Made by a program: the position numbers and the translations under genes. From Lachnospiraceae bacterium UBA3273 (GTDB lineage Bacteria > Bacillota > Clostridia > Lachnospirales > Lachnospiraceae), in the NCBI GenBank assembly GCA_002362385.1, contig DEUB01000018.1, positions 1 to 62,516 on the forward strand: a stretch of DNA of 62,516 nucleotides, written 5' to 3'. The notes beneath the pieces are model-generated. The model made no database searches. It saw only the letters and a list, made by a program, of their open reading frames with translations, and was not told the origin of the DNA. This document shows positions 33,066 through 42,191 of the stretch, piece by piece. How positions within the stretch are numbered: the first letter of the stretch is position 1; every line of letters begins with the position of its first letter.

Positions 33066-33533
33066 CTAATCAAAATCAATTGCAGGACGGATCAACGCGA
33101 TTTCCTTCCTTGCAAAAACCATTTCTTTTTCTCCTGTTTCAATTGTCACGCATTCTTTGTCAAATGCGGTAAGGGTACCCACAAATTCCTTTGACCCTTC
33201 GATCATCTTAAAACACCGGACCTCAACTTCCTTTCCCATATTGCGCACAAAATCCTTATCCTTTTTTAAGGGGCGTAAAAGTCCGGGGCTGCTGACTTCC
33301 AGAATGTAGGAATCCTCAATGAAGTCCTCCTTATCCAGCAGATCCGATAAGGCTCTGCTCACCAGCTCGCAGTCGTCAATGTTGATCCCGCCGGCTTTGT
33401 CAATATAGGCCCGCAGATACCAGTTGCCGCCTTCCTTTACGTATTCCACATCCACCAGTTCAAATTGATTCTTTTCCATGATGGGCAGCAGAAGCTCTTC
33501 CGTCCGGCTCTCATAAGTGTCACGTTTCGACAT
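33066..33533 (-). CDS. rimP: ribosome maturation factor RimP
   Basis: The 155-residue protein has the RimP N-terminal fold (ELVDVEYVKEGGNWYLRAYI, DKAGGINIDDCELVSR, YILEVSSPGL) and an SH3-like C-terminal domain. It assists 30S assembly and heads the nusA-infB operon, with a promoter and a terminator-like hairpin directly upstream. Confidence 0.95.
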   Translation of the reverse strand: MSKRDTYESRTEELLLPIMEKNQFELVDVEYVKEGGNWYLRAYIDKAGGINIDDCELVSRALSDLLDKEDFIEDSYILEVSSPGLLRPLKKDKDFVRNMGKEVEVRCFKMIEGSKEFVGTLTAFDKECVTIETGEKEMVFARKEIALIRPAIDFD

Positions 33534-33551
33534 GGCTTTACCTCACAAAAT

Positions 33552-33576
33552 AAGAGTGGACCGCAAGTCCACTCTT
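33552..33576 (-). terminator. terminator-like hairpin in the rimP leader
   Basis: AAGAGTGGAC (33552..33561) and GTCCACTCTT (33567..33576) form a perfect 10-bp stem with a 5-nt loop, followed on the minus strand by ATTTTG. It lies between the promoter (33600..33628) and the rimP start, only about 20 nt before the ATG. It could attenuate the whole operon or stop transcripts arriving from upstream. NusA acts at such hairpins, which makes feedback by its own product conceivable. Confidence 0.6.
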
Positions 33577-33599
33577 TCATAATTTCTTATTCTTGTTGT

Positions 33600-33628
33600 A
33601 TGGTACACCAATTTTTTCCTGTTGTCAA
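33600..33628 (-). promoter_or_regulatory. promoter of the rimP-nusA-infB operon
   Basis: TTGACA (33628..33623), 17 bp, TACCAT (33605..33600) on the minus strand. It lies just upstream of the leader hairpin, in the 100-nt gap between phoR and rimP. Confidence 0.7.
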
Positions 33629-33633
33629 CACTT

Positions 33634-34950
33634 TCAGGAAAAAAACACCGTTATTTCCGTCCCTTTTCCCGGCTGGCTGTCAAGCTCGACCCTTGCGTTG
33701 CACTTTGCCACAATGTGCTTGACAATGGCAAGCCCCAGCCCGGTTCCTCCCGTGGACTTGGAACGGCTCTTGTCCACACGGTAAAACCGCTCGAAGATCC
33801 GCTCCTGGTGCTCCTTGGCTATTCCGATCCCCGTATCCTTAACCTTCAAATACTTTTCCTTTCCGCTCTCCCCTGTCGTTACCAGCACATGACCGCCGGG
33901 GTTATTGTAGCGGATGGCGTTGTCGCAGAGATTGTATACCAGTTCCTCTATCATCTGCTTATCCGCCATGACCGTAACCGGCTTTCCGTTGACGGAGAGG
34001 GTAACGTCATGATTCTCGGCGCTGACCTTGAGCATACTGACACAGGTATCCGCAATGCCATACAAATTGACCTCTTCTACGTGCCCCGCCGTTTCCGCGA
34101 TGTCCAGCTCCGACAGGCGGATCGTATCGTTGATCAGGGTCAAAAGCCTGTTGGCGCTGTGGTGGATCTTTGATGCAAACCGCTGTACGTCCCCTTCCGC
34201 CGCCATTCCGTTTTCGATCAGCTCCGAATAGCCGGAGATCGCAGTCAGGGGCGTCTTCAGTTCATGGGATACGTTTGCCGTAAAATCCTGGCGCATGGTC
34301 ACGCTTTTAACGATGTCCTCATGCTGCTTTTTGATCAGCCGGATAAAGGGAATCAGTTCTTCATAGGATTCTACGTTTTCCAGATGGTCCAGTTCATTTG
34401 CCATCTGCTCTATGGGCTTCATCAGGCTGTCTGTCAAAAGCTTCGACAAAACGGCGCACAAAAGCCAGAGACAAACCACGATCCCAAGAATGATCGGCGC
34501 AATGGACAAAAGGACGCTTAGCACGCTGTCCGCTTCCCTTGCAAGGCGCAGCACGTTCCCGTCATAAAGCCTTACCGCATAATAGAAAGAGCTTTTTTGT
34601 ATGGTGTCGGAATTTCTGATCACGCTGGCTTCTCCGTCTTTGACCGCTTCCACAAATTCGGGTCTGTCCCTGTGACTGCCCAGCGAATCGCTGCCAAATT
34701 CCGAATCATAGATAACCTTACCCTCCCCGTTTATGAGGGTCACTCTCAGATTATCCTCTCCGGCGCGGTACTTCTCCAGTTTTTCTTCCTCTACCATACC
34801 GTCCGCCTGCAGCATATGGGCATAAATCTTTAAATCGTCCAATATTTGCTTTTCAAACAGTTCGTAAAAGGCGAAAATGACCAGGATGACAGTAGAAAGT
34901 ATTGCCAGCGTGGTAATCGCCATCATCTGTATGCTGATTTTTTTCTTCAT
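33634..34950 (-). CDS. phoR: PhoR-type phosphate sensor histidine kinase
   Basis: The 438-residue kinase has a first span near 10-30, an extracytoplasmic region (about 31-145), a second span near 148-170 and a linker. HisKA has the phosphoacceptor histidine in ANVSHELKTPLTAISGY (near 230), and the HATPase shows LCDNAIRYNNPGG and GTGLGLAIVKHI. It lies 14 nt after phoB in a cluster of phosphate transport genes. Low phosphate, relayed through PstSCAB and PhoU, would activate it. Confidence 0.9.
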   Translation of the reverse strand: MKKKISIQMMAITTLAILSTVILVIFAFYELFEKQILDDLKIYAHMLQADGMVEEEKLEKYRAGEDNLRVTLINGEGKVIYDSEFGSDSLGSHRDRPEFVEAVKDGEASVIRNSDTIQKSSFYYAVRLYDGNVLRLAREADSVLSVLLSIAPIILGIVVCLWLLCAVLSKLLTDSLMKPIEQMANELDHLENVESYEELIPFIRLIKKQHEDIVKSVTMRQDFTANVSHELKTPLTAISGYSELIENGMAAEGDVQRFASKIHHSANRLLTLINDTIRLSELDIAETAGHVEEVNLYGIADTCVSMLKVSAENHDVTLSVNGKPVTVMADKQMIEELVYNLCDNAIRYNNPGGHVLVTTGESGKEKYLKVKDTGIGIAKEHQERIFERFYRVDKSRSKSTGGTGLGLAIVKHIVAKCNARVELDSQPGKGTEITVFFS

Positions 34951-34964
34951 CCGGTTTCCCGTCC

Positions 34965-35636
34965 TTAATCCAGAATATAGCCTACGTTTCTGACCGTTTT
35001 GATCCTCTGTCCGGATTCCTTTAACTTCTGGCGCAGCGTCTTGATGTGCATATCCAACGTACGGGATTCTCCTTCAAAATCCGTTCCCCAGACCCGGTCC
35101 AGGATCACTTCCCTGCTCGTCACGATGCCGGCGTTAGATAAAAGCAGCTTCAACAGTTCGTATTCCTTATAGGTCAGCTCGCAGCTTTCTCCCGCCACCT
35201 TGACCGTATGCCGTTCCACATCGAGACTGATCTCGCCCACGGAAAGGATCTTTTCCTCCGACATGCCGTCGCTCCTGCGCAGCAGCGCTTTTACCCTGGA
35301 AATCAGTTCCATGACCCCGAAGGGTTTGGCAAGGTAATCGTCGGCGCCCAGATCCAGCCCCTTGACCTTGTCGATCTCCGTCGTCTTCGCCGTTACCATA
35401 ATGACCGGCAGTTTCCTGGTGTCGCTCCTTTTGCGCAGCTTCGCCACAACACTTAAGCCGTCCTCGTCCGGAAGCATTACGTCAAGCAGCACCAGATTCG
35501 GCAGTTTTACGCTCAATCTTTCAAAAAAGGCCTTTGCATCTGGAAATTCTTCAACATGAAAGCCGCTGTTTTTCAGGGCGAAGCTTTCGATCTCGCTGAT
35601 ATTGTTATCGTCCTCCACGATATAAATAAGCGCCAT
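34965..35636 (-). CDS. phoB: PhoB/PhoP-type response regulator
   Basis: The 223 residues form a receiver domain (acidic EDD, phosphoacceptor in VLLDVMLPDEDG near 53, lysine in YLAKPF) and an OmpR-type winged helix (about 125-220, with GESRTLDMHIKTLRQKL). It should bind the repeated TTTACA elements upstream of pstS and the NptA genes. It is encoded directly behind nptA, 64 nt downstream. Confidence 0.9.
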   Translation of the reverse strand: MALIYIVEDDNNISEIESFALKNSGFHVEEFPDAKAFFERLSVKLPNLVLLDVMLPDEDGLSVVAKLRKRSDTRKLPVIMVTAKTTEIDKVKGLDLGADDYLAKPFGVMELISRVKALLRRSDGMSEEKILSVGEISLDVERHTVKVAGESCELTYKEYELLKLLLSNAGIVTSREVILDRVWGTDFEGESRTLDMHIKTLRQKLKESGQRIKTVRNVGYILD

Positions 35637-35700
35637 ATGTAATTTCTCCTTTTCCTGTTCTTATTTTAGCATACCGCTTTTTAAAAAGGAAACGCTTTCC

Positions 35701-37470
35701 TCACGGCAGCGCATATTTTTCCCCGTAGCTCTTCAGATGGGTTTCATAATCCGCATCATGGGACTCTTTCAGATTTTCCAGATACTCGTGGGTCTCAAAG
35801 CTTTCTTCATTGACCTGCAGCAGGCAGACCGCAAGATTACTGCAGTGATCGGCGATCCTTTCCAGACTGGTCGTTATGTCGGAAAGCACGAATCCCATTT
35901 CGATGGTACATTTCCCCTTTCTCAGCCGTTTGATATGACGGTCCTTCATTTCCGCATTGATCTTATCGATCACATCCTCTAAGGGCTCCACATTGGAGGC
36001 GAGCTGCAGATCCTTTGTATCAAACGCCACCACTGCAGTGGTTACGATCTCCTTTACCGCATCCATCAGGATCTTCAGCTCCTCTTTCGCTTTCTTGGAA
36101 AAAGCCTTATCCTTGCCGCTTGCTTCCTTGGCCGATTCGCTGATGCTGACCGCATGATCGCTGATCCGCTCAAAATCTCCGATGCTGTGCAGCAGAACGG
36201 AGATCACATGACTGTCCTTTTCGGAAACGTTTTTAGATCCCAGCTTTACCAGATAAGTTCCGAGAGCATCCTCATAACGGTCCACTTCACTTTCCAGCTC
36301 ATGGATCTTATCATTTTTCTCTTCCGAATAATCCTTAAACTGTTCCATGGCTAAAAACAGAGCGCTTTTCGTCGTATGCGCCATTTCACAGCAGACTTCC
36401 TGACAATGATCCACAGCCAGGGAAGGCGTGTCCAGGAAACGTTCGTCCAACGCCTTTAAGATCATATCCGCCCTGGAATATTTCTCTTCCGCCGCCTTAT
36501 CGCGGATGGTCAGATTTGCAAGCTTAACAAGCCCCTTTGAAAACGGGAGCAGGATAACGGTGGCAAATATATTAAAAAGGCTGTGTACCAACGCAATATC
36601 AAAAGCATTCGCCGGCTTATCCATAAAGGGGAAGGATATTACCCCGTGAATGCCGTAGAACAAAATCATGAAAACCGCCGTACCGATCACATTAAAATAC
36701 AGATGGACCAACGCCGTCCTTTTGGCATTTTTACTCGCACCGATGGAAGAAAGCAGCGCCGTAATACAGGTGCCGATATTCTGTCCCATGATAATAGGCA
36801 CGATCATAGAGAACTGCAAAGATCCCGTTACGGCAAGCGCCTGCAGGATACCTACCGACGCCGAAGAGCTTTGGATTACCGCCGTCAGCAGGGCGCCTAC
36901 GACCATACCCAGAATAGGGCTTTTAAAGATCAGCAGGATATTGGTAAATTCCGGGACCTCTGCCAAAGGCTTTACCGCCGCGCTCATGGCGTCCATTCCG
37001 TACATTAAAATCGCAAATCCGATAAAGATCGTACCCAGGTCCTTTCGATGTTCCTTTTTGGAAAACATAATAAAAGCAATGCCGATCAGGGCAAGAGCCG
37101 GAGAAAATGAAGTCGGTTTAAACAGCTGTACAAAAAAATTGTCGCTCTCAATCCCGGTCAGGCTCAATATCCAGGAGGTTACGGTAGTACCGATATTGGC
37201 TCCCATGATGATTCCTACCGCCTGCTCCAGCTTCATAATACCGGAATTGACAAAGCCGACTACCATGACCGTCGTTGCAGAGGACGACTGGATTACCGCC
37301 GTCACGCCCGCTCCCAGCAAAACCGCCTTCAACGGATGGGAAGTCAGCCTTTCCAAAATTTTTTCAAGACGCCCGCCGGACAGCTTGGATAAACCCTCGC
37401 CCAGCATGTTCATTCCGAATAAAAACAGCGCAAGTCCGCCTAACATTGATAATACACTGAAAAAATCCAT
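35701..37470 (-). CDS. nptA: Na+/phosphate cotransporter with PhoU-like domain (second copy)
   Basis: The 589-residue carrier is a paralogue of the one at 23164..24798. QSSS repeats are visible at VIQSSSATTVMVVG (near 62) and VIQSSSASVGIL (near 200); the C-terminal PhoU-like part is longer (about 345-589), with HSIGDFERISDHAVSISESA and SLERIADHCSNLA. It lies between phoU and phoB and has its own Pho-like boxes. It offers a sodium-driven route beside the ATP-driven Pst system. Confidence 0.93.
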   Translation of the reverse strand: MDFFSVLSMLGGLALFLFGMNMLGEGLSKLSGGRLEKILERLTSHPLKAVLLGAGVTAVIQSSSATTVMVVGFVNSGIMKLEQAVGIIMGANIGTTVTSWILSLTGIESDNFFVQLFKPTSFSPALALIGIAFIMFSKKEHRKDLGTIFIGFAILMYGMDAMSAAVKPLAEVPEFTNILLIFKSPILGMVVGALLTAVIQSSSASVGILQALAVTGSLQFSMIVPIIMGQNIGTCITALLSSIGASKNAKRTALVHLYFNVIGTAVFMILFYGIHGVISFPFMDKPANAFDIALVHSLFNIFATVILLPFSKGLVKLANLTIRDKAAEEKYSRADMILKALDERFLDTPSLAVDHCQEVCCEMAHTTKSALFLAMEQFKDYSEEKNDKIHELESEVDRYEDALGTYLVKLGSKNVSEKDSHVISVLLHSIGDFERISDHAVSISESAKEASGKDKAFSKKAKEELKILMDAVKEIVTTAVVAFDTKDLQLASNVEPLEDVIDKINAEMKDRHIKRLRKGKCTIEMGFVLSDITTSLERIADHCSNLAVCLLQVNEESFETHEYLENLKESHDADYETHLKSYGEKYALP

Positions 37471-37528
37471 AACCTACCTCTTTTTTACCTGTATTTTACA
37501 AATTTACATGTCAATTCTATATGGGCTA

Positions 37529-37568
37529 TGTAAAATGTACGAGAGGTATTGTGTAAAATCTATGTAAA
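37529..37568 (-). promoter_or_regulatory. Pho-box-like direct repeats upstream of nptA
   Basis: On the minus strand TTTACATAGAT-TTTACACAATA (37568..37547) is an 11-bp direct repeat, and a further TTTACA lies at 37534..37529, about two turns downstream. The 11-bp period is the signature of PhoB/PhoP boxes. phoB is encoded two genes downstream. Confidence 0.65.
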
Positions 37569-37602
37569 ATTTATTTTGTGCAGCCGGTCCACGCTTTATT
37601 CC

Positions 37603-38265
37603 CTACAGAATACGGATATCTTCGATATTTCCTGTTTCCTGGAAAATCCCCCATTCCCCGATATTGACCGCATAATCCGCGATTTTTTCCAAATGCTTGG
37701 CGATCATCAGCGTGTCCGCGCATTCGTCTGCGCTGATCCTGTTTTCCTTTACATCTTTGATCACGTCTTCCTTGATCCGATTGAACAGATCGTCCACCAC
37801 ATCGTCATTATCGATGACCCTCTTTGAGGCCTCTATATTCTTACCGATAAAAGCGTCTACCGAATCGTTGATCATGGAACGGGTCTCTCTGAGCATCTCC
37901 CCGAAATGGACGGAATATTGATCGAGATCCTCCATCTCCAGCCGCAAAAACAGTTCCGCCACATCGGCGATCTGATTTCCGGCACGCTCGATATCAGTCA
38001 CTACCTTTAAGGCTGCGGAAATAAATCTCAGATCTCCGGCGACGGGCTGCTGTTTCGTGATCAGCGTCAGGCATTTGGATTCGATATGCCGCTCCATATC
38101 ATTGACGATCCTGTCGTTTCCCCGCAGGGTTTCCAACGTTTCCTTATCCTTCTTTTGATAAGCCTCAAATAGCTGATCCAGATTTTTTTCTATCAGCATT
38201 CCCATTTCTTCCAGATTTTCATGCAGCAGCGCCAGTTCATTTTCAAAATTTGTTCTTGGTGACAT
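37603..38265 (-). CDS. phoU: phosphate signalling protein PhoU
   Basis: The 220 residues form two three-helix PhoU repeats with the metal-binding motifs ERAGNQIADVAE (about 90-101) and KHLEKIADYAVNIGEW (about 192-207). PhoU links the activity of PstSCAB to PhoR and keeps the regulon off in high phosphate. It follows pstB after a purine-rich repeat spacer (38320..38436). Confidence 0.95.
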   Translation of the reverse strand: MSPRTNFENELALLHENLEEMGMLIEKNLDQLFEAYQKKDKETLETLRGNDRIVNDMERHIESKCLTLITKQQPVAGDLRFISAALKVVTDIERAGNQIADVAELFLRLEMEDLDQYSVHFGEMLRETRSMINDSVDAFIGKNIEASKRVIDNDDVVDDLFNRIKEDVIKDVKENRISADECADTLMIAKHLEKIADYAVNIGEWGIFQETGNIEDIRIL

Positions 38266-38319
38266 CTGATTCCCTCTTTTCTGTTTTCTTTCTCCTGCTC
38301 TTTTTTATTTCTTTTTGTT

Positions 38320-38436
38320 GCTTCTCTATTCTTTTATCCAGCTTTTCTATCCTTTATCCAGATTCTCTATTCTTTATCCAGCTTCTCCATCCTCTTATCC
38401 AGATTCCCTATTTTTTTGTTCCCTCTTCTTTTATCC
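38320..38436 (-). repeat. purine-rich tandem repeat between pstB and phoU
   Basis: Read on the minus strand, five units start with GGATAA: one of 36 nt that begins inside the last codons of pstB (its GGA TAA), then units of 21, 20, 20 and 20 nt of the type GGATAAAGAATAGAGAATCT. The strand is nearly all purine for about 160 nt. It may come from duplication of the end of pstB. The units contain Shine-Dalgarno-like GGAGAA/GAGG words, which might affect translation of phoU; unit number may vary between strains. Confidence 0.75.
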
Positions 38437-39189
38437 GAATCGTCCCGTAATGTAGTCTTCCGTTCTCTTATCTCCCGGTCTTGTAAAAATATTATCCGTC
38501 GTATCGAACTCCACGACCTCTCCTACCAGGAAAAACGCCGTATAATCGGAAACGCGGGCCGCCTGCTGCATATTGTGCGTCACGGTCACGACCGTATACT
38601 TTTTCTTCAGCTCCTGCATCAGCTCTTCGACCTTCAAAGTGGAAATAGGGTCCAGAGCGGAGGTAGGCTCATCCATCAGCAGGATATCCGGTTCCATCGC
38701 AAGCGCCCTTGCGATACAAAGCCGTTGCTGTTGTCCGCCCGAAAGGCCGAGGGCTGATTTTTTCATACGGTCCTTTACCTCGTCAAAAATAGCCGCTCCC
38801 TTTAAGCTCTCCTCCACGATCTGATCCAGTCTTGCCTTATCTCTGATGCCGTGAATGCGGGGTCCGTAAGCGATGTTATCATAGATGCTCATAGGGAAGG
38901 GATTGGGCTGCTGGAATACCATGCCCACCTTTTTGCGAAGAAGGGTCGTATCCACCTTCTGATCGTAAATATTTTCCCCGTCCACCTCTACAAGTCCGGT
39001 AATCTTACAGCAGTCCACCAGATCGTTCATACGGTTTAAGGTCTTTAAGAACGTGGATTTGCCGCAGCCGGACGGCCCGATAAACGCCGTGATGGCATTT
39101 TGCCTGATCTGCATGTTCACATCTTTCAGCGCATGATTTTCTCCATAATACAGATCCAGATCTTTTACATTGATTTTGATACCGCTCAT
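38431..39189 (-). CDS. pstB: phosphate ABC transporter ATPase PstB
   Basis: The 252-residue ATPase shows Walker A GPSGCGKST, signature LSGGQQQRLCIARAL, Walker B ILLMDEPTSALD and the PstB-specific VGMVFQQPNPFPMSIYDNIA. It drives import by PstA-PstC. Length and order in the operon are standard; the last codons merge with the purine repeat. Confidence 0.98.
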   Translation of the reverse strand: MSGIKINVKDLDLYYGENHALKDVNMQIRQNAITAFIGPSGCGKSTFLKTLNRMNDLVDCCKITGLVEVDGENIYDQKVDTTLLRKKVGMVFQQPNPFPMSIYDNIAYGPRIHGIRDKARLDQIVEESLKGAAIFDEVKDRMKKSALGLSGGQQQRLCIARALAMEPDILLMDEPTSALDPISTLKVEELMQELKKKYTVVTVTHNMQQAARVSDYTAFFLVGEVVEFDTTDNIFTRPGDKRTEDYITGRFG

Positions 39190-39208
39190 ATTTTTCTTTT
39201 CCTTTCTG

Positions 39209-40078
39209 TCAGCTGATGCTGTTTACGTCAAATCTCTTAGAAAGATATTTGGTAATCAGATTGATCATAAAGACGATTACCAGCAATACTGACGCGATCC
39301 CGAAAGCTTCATCATACTGTGCCTTGGACATACAAAGATAAAGCTGTACGGTCATGGTTCCTCCGGGCTGCAAAATTTTCTGCAAAAAGCCGGCAGCCGT
39401 CTTCGGAAGCAGGTAACCGCTTCCCGCCGTAAACATCAGCGCGGCGGACTCGCCCACAATACGCCCGATGGCAAGGATGATACCGGTAATGATGCCCGGC
39501 ATGGCGGACGGCAGTAAGATCGTGCGGATCATATGCCACTTGGTGGTACCCATGCCCAGAGCGCCGGTCCGATAGCTTTCCGGTACGCTTTTTAACGCCT
39601 CTTCAGTATTCCTCGTAATTAAGGGAAGCACCATCAAAGTCATGGTCAGCCCGCCCGTCAGGATCGAATAACCCAGGCGGCAGATCCTTCCGAAGAAGAT
39701 CATACCGAACAATCCGAAAATAATGGAAGGAATGCCGGACAGGGTTTCCGTCGTAAACTCGATCAGGGATACCAGCCTGCCGGGTTTGGCGTATTCGTTC
39801 AGATAAATCGCCGAACCGATCCCGACGGGCGTAGCGATCAGTATGGTAATGATGACCACATACAGCGTGTTGACGATATTTCCCGCGATCCCAAAGGTGC
39901 CTGCGATGGCGCTTGGCTGCGTCGTCAAGAACTTCCAGCCGATAACGCCGATCCCTTTAAAGAACACATAAAAAAGGATCCCGATCAACAGAATTACCGC
40001 AAAGGCCGCCGACAGATAGATCAATGCCGAAAGGATCACATCATAAGGTTTCTTTTTCCTGTTATATATGCTATGCAT
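39209..40078 (-). CDS. pstA: phosphate ABC transporter permease PstA
   Basis: The 289-residue membrane subunit has six predicted spans and the BPD-type coupling motif EALKSVPESYRTGALGMGTTKWHMI, of which the core is EALKSVPESYRTGALGMG (about 158-175). It overlaps the pstC stop by 8 nt. It forms the channel with PstC. Confidence 0.96.
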   Translation of the reverse strand: MHSIYNRKKKPYDVILSALIYLSAAFAVILLIGILFYVFFKGIGVIGWKFLTTQPSAIAGTFGIAGNIVNTLYVVIITILIATPVGIGSAIYLNEYAKPGRLVSLIEFTTETLSGIPSIIFGLFGMIFFGRICRLGYSILTGGLTMTLMVLPLITRNTEEALKSVPESYRTGALGMGTTKWHMIRTILLPSAMPGIITGIILAIGRIVGESAALMFTAGSGYLLPKTAAGFLQKILQPGGTMTVQLYLCMSKAQYDEAFGIASVLLVIVFMINLITKYLSKRFDVNSIS

Positions 40079-41012
40079 CCTCTTTCGCTCCTTTTTTCAA
40101 TATTTTACTCAGAACAATATTGATCGTCATAATGAATACGAATAATACGAGACCTATGGTAAACAGCACCTGTCTATGTAAGCCCGACGCATATCCCATC
40201 TCGCTGACGATCGCCGTCGTCAGGAATCTGACGGAATTAAACGGCAGCGGCAGATTGACAGAACTTCCGGAGACCAGAGTGATCGCCATGGCCTCTCCGA
40301 CCGCACGTCCGACGCCCAGCACAATTGCCGAGATAATGCCCGATCTTGCCGCCGGGATCATTACTTTGAAAATAGTCTGTATATGGGAGGCCCCCAAAGC
40401 AAGGGATGAGGACTTTAATTGTTCCGGAACGGCTTTCAGGGATGATTCGCTGATATTGATGACTGTAGGAAGGATCATGACCGCCAATACCAAAACTGCC
40501 GAAATCAGGTTTGCTCCGCCCGTAAAGGTATGGGTATCCAAATCTTGAAACAGAAACAGCTCCAGCTTATACATGATGGGATTCAAAATCATCAAACCCA
40601 GTAAACCATAGATAACGGAGGGGATCCCCGCCAACAGCTCGACTGCAGGTTTTACGATCCGGGCAAGCCTTTTAGGCGCTACCTCCGCGATAAACACCGC
40701 CGAAAGCAGACCGATAGGCACGCCGATCAAAATGGCAAACGCCGTACCTATGATGGATGTCAGAATAATATATAAAATACCGAACTGAGGATCTGTTTTG
40801 TTCGCTGGTTCCCATACGCTGTTAAATAAAATGTCCCTGATCCCCACCTGAAACAGCGTTGGCATACCGTTAATAATCATATAAACGGTAATGGAGATAA
40901 CGGCAAGCACCGCGATCAGGCCGCATGCCGTAAAAATAAATTCCGCCGCATGTTCCACAGCCGATCCCGTTTTTCTGCTTTTCATAATCGAATATTGTTT
41001 TTTATCGTCCAT
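40071..41012 (-). CDS. pstC: phosphate ABC transporter permease PstC
   Basis: The 313-residue membrane subunit has an N-terminal span near 27-50, five further spans and the coupling segment SSLKAVPEQLKSSSLALGAS (about 195-214). It is followed by an 8-nt overlap with pstA and preceded by a hairpin in the pstS-pstC gap. Confidence 0.96.
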   Translation of the reverse strand: MDDKKQYSIMKSRKTGSAVEHAAEFIFTACGLIAVLAVISITVYMIINGMPTLFQVGIRDILFNSVWEPANKTDPQFGILYIILTSIIGTAFAILIGVPIGLLSAVFIAEVAPKRLARIVKPAVELLAGIPSVIYGLLGLMILNPIMYKLELFLFQDLDTHTFTGGANLISAVLVLAVMILPTVINISESSLKAVPEQLKSSSLALGASHIQTIFKVMIPAARSGIISAIVLGVGRAVGEAMAITLVSGSSVNLPLPFNSVRFLTTAIVSEMGYASGLHRQVLFTIGLVLFVFIMTINIVLSKILKKGAKEDA

Positions 41013-41055
41013 ATCTTTTCCCTGTCCCTTAATTTTCGAGAGATTCTTTCACTCA

Positions 41056-41113
41056 GGGGCTGCTGTATGCGTCAAATTTGATCCATGTCAGATCCGACTG
41101 ATACGGCAGCCCC
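41056..41113 (-). promoter_or_regulatory. intercistronic hairpin between pstS and pstC
   Basis: GGGGCTGC (41056..41063) pairs with GCAGCCCC (41106..41113), and the pairing extends inward as GTAT/ATAC after one mismatch. Placed about 30 nt after pstS, it can partly stop transcription or protect the pstS mRNA, so that binding protein is made in excess over the permease, as is usual for ABC importers. Confidence 0.6.
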
Positions 41114-41141
41114 GCAAATGTTTTTATGCTTTTATGTTTGA

Positions 41142-42089
41142 TCATTCAACCGTGATCAGCCCCACGGATCTGATCAACTCCTGTCCTTCAGGGGACTGTA
41201 AGTATGCAAACAGTGCCTGAACGACTTCATTCTGTTCGGAAATCTCTCCTGCAGTGGCCATAACAAACGGTCTGCTGAGTACATATGTACCTGCTTTGAT
41301 GTTTTCTTCGGTAGGCTCCACGTCGTTTAAGTTCAAAGCTTTTACCGTATCGTCCAGTACATCCAGGGACACATATCCGATAGAACCCGGTGTGGATGCT
41401 ACCTTTGCCATAACGGCGCCGGTGGAGTCAAGCTCGTTTGCGTATGCGCACTGATCTTCGATGTCCAGCAATTCTTCAAAAGCGCCTCTTGTACCGGAAC
41501 CCGCTTCACGGCCTACTACAACGATCGCCGCGTCTTCGCCGCCGACTTCGCTCCAGTTTTTGATCTCTCCCTTGTAGATCGCCGCAAGGTCATCTGTAGT
41601 TAAGCTTTCCACTGTTGTGGAAGGATTGACCGCTACCGCAATACCGTCGATCGCCACGATATTTTCTACTGCGCCCGCCCCTTTTTCGTCATCGGTCAAC
41701 GCTCTGGACGAGTTGCCGATGTCAACGCTGCCTGCGTTTAAGGATTCAATTCCTGCGGATGATCCCGTAAACTCCGCACTGACTGTCACGCCCGGATATT
41801 TTGCCATAAAAGCTTCCCCTGCGGCATTTGCCAGTTTTTCCATGGAAGTGCTTCCCGCCATGGTGATCGTGCCGTTTAAACCAGCGCCTGTATCCTCTGC
41901 CGGCGCTTCTGCCTCTTCTGCTGCCCCTTCTGCTTCTTTTGCCGCATCTGCATTCTCATCCGCCGCAGGAGCCTGGGCCTCTGTCAAAGGAGCTTCCGTC
42001 TCCGCAACAGAACTGCATCCCGTCATGGCGCCCATCAATAATGTTGCTGCTCCGATCAGAGCAAAAATTTTTGTACTCTTAATTTTCAT
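41142..42089 (-). CDS. pstS: phosphate-binding lipoprotein PstS
   Basis: The 315-residue extracellular receptor has a lipobox MGAMTGC (cysteine near 25), an Ala/Glu-rich linker to about 72, and the binding-site motifs TMAGSTSMEKL, FTGSSAGIESLNAGSVDIG and GREAGSGTRGAFEELL. It hands phosphate to PstCA. It is first in the operon, with several TTTACA-type repeats upstream. Confidence 0.97.
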   Translation of the reverse strand: MKIKSTKIFALIGAATLLMGAMTGCSSVAETEAPLTEAQAPAADENADAAKEAEGAAEEAEAPAEDTGAGLNGTITMAGSTSMEKLANAAGEAFMAKYPGVTVSAEFTGSSAGIESLNAGSVDIGNSSRALTDDEKGAGAVENIVAIDGIAVAVNPSTTVESLTTDDLAAIYKGEIKNWSEVGGEDAAIVVVGREAGSGTRGAFEELLDIEDQCAYANELDSTGAVMAKVASTPGSIGYVSLDVLDDTVKALNLNDVEPTEENIKAGTYVLSRPFVMATAGEISEQNEVVQALFAYLQSPEGQELIRSVGLITVE

Positions 42090-42191
42090 ACCTCTTCCTC
42101 ACTTCTCTTGATAAATTTTTTCTTTGTTCTTTGAACACATTCAATATAACAAAGGATAAATTCGCCAACTACCAAAATGAAGTAAGAGTTT

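Noticed and set aside
38320..38436. Possible CRISPR array (regular repeats between pstB and phoU)
   Set aside because: Units of 20-21 nt follow each other without spacers and degenerate; no cas genes. It is a minisatellite. The 14-bp GATC repeats at 50634..50690 were rejected for the same reason.
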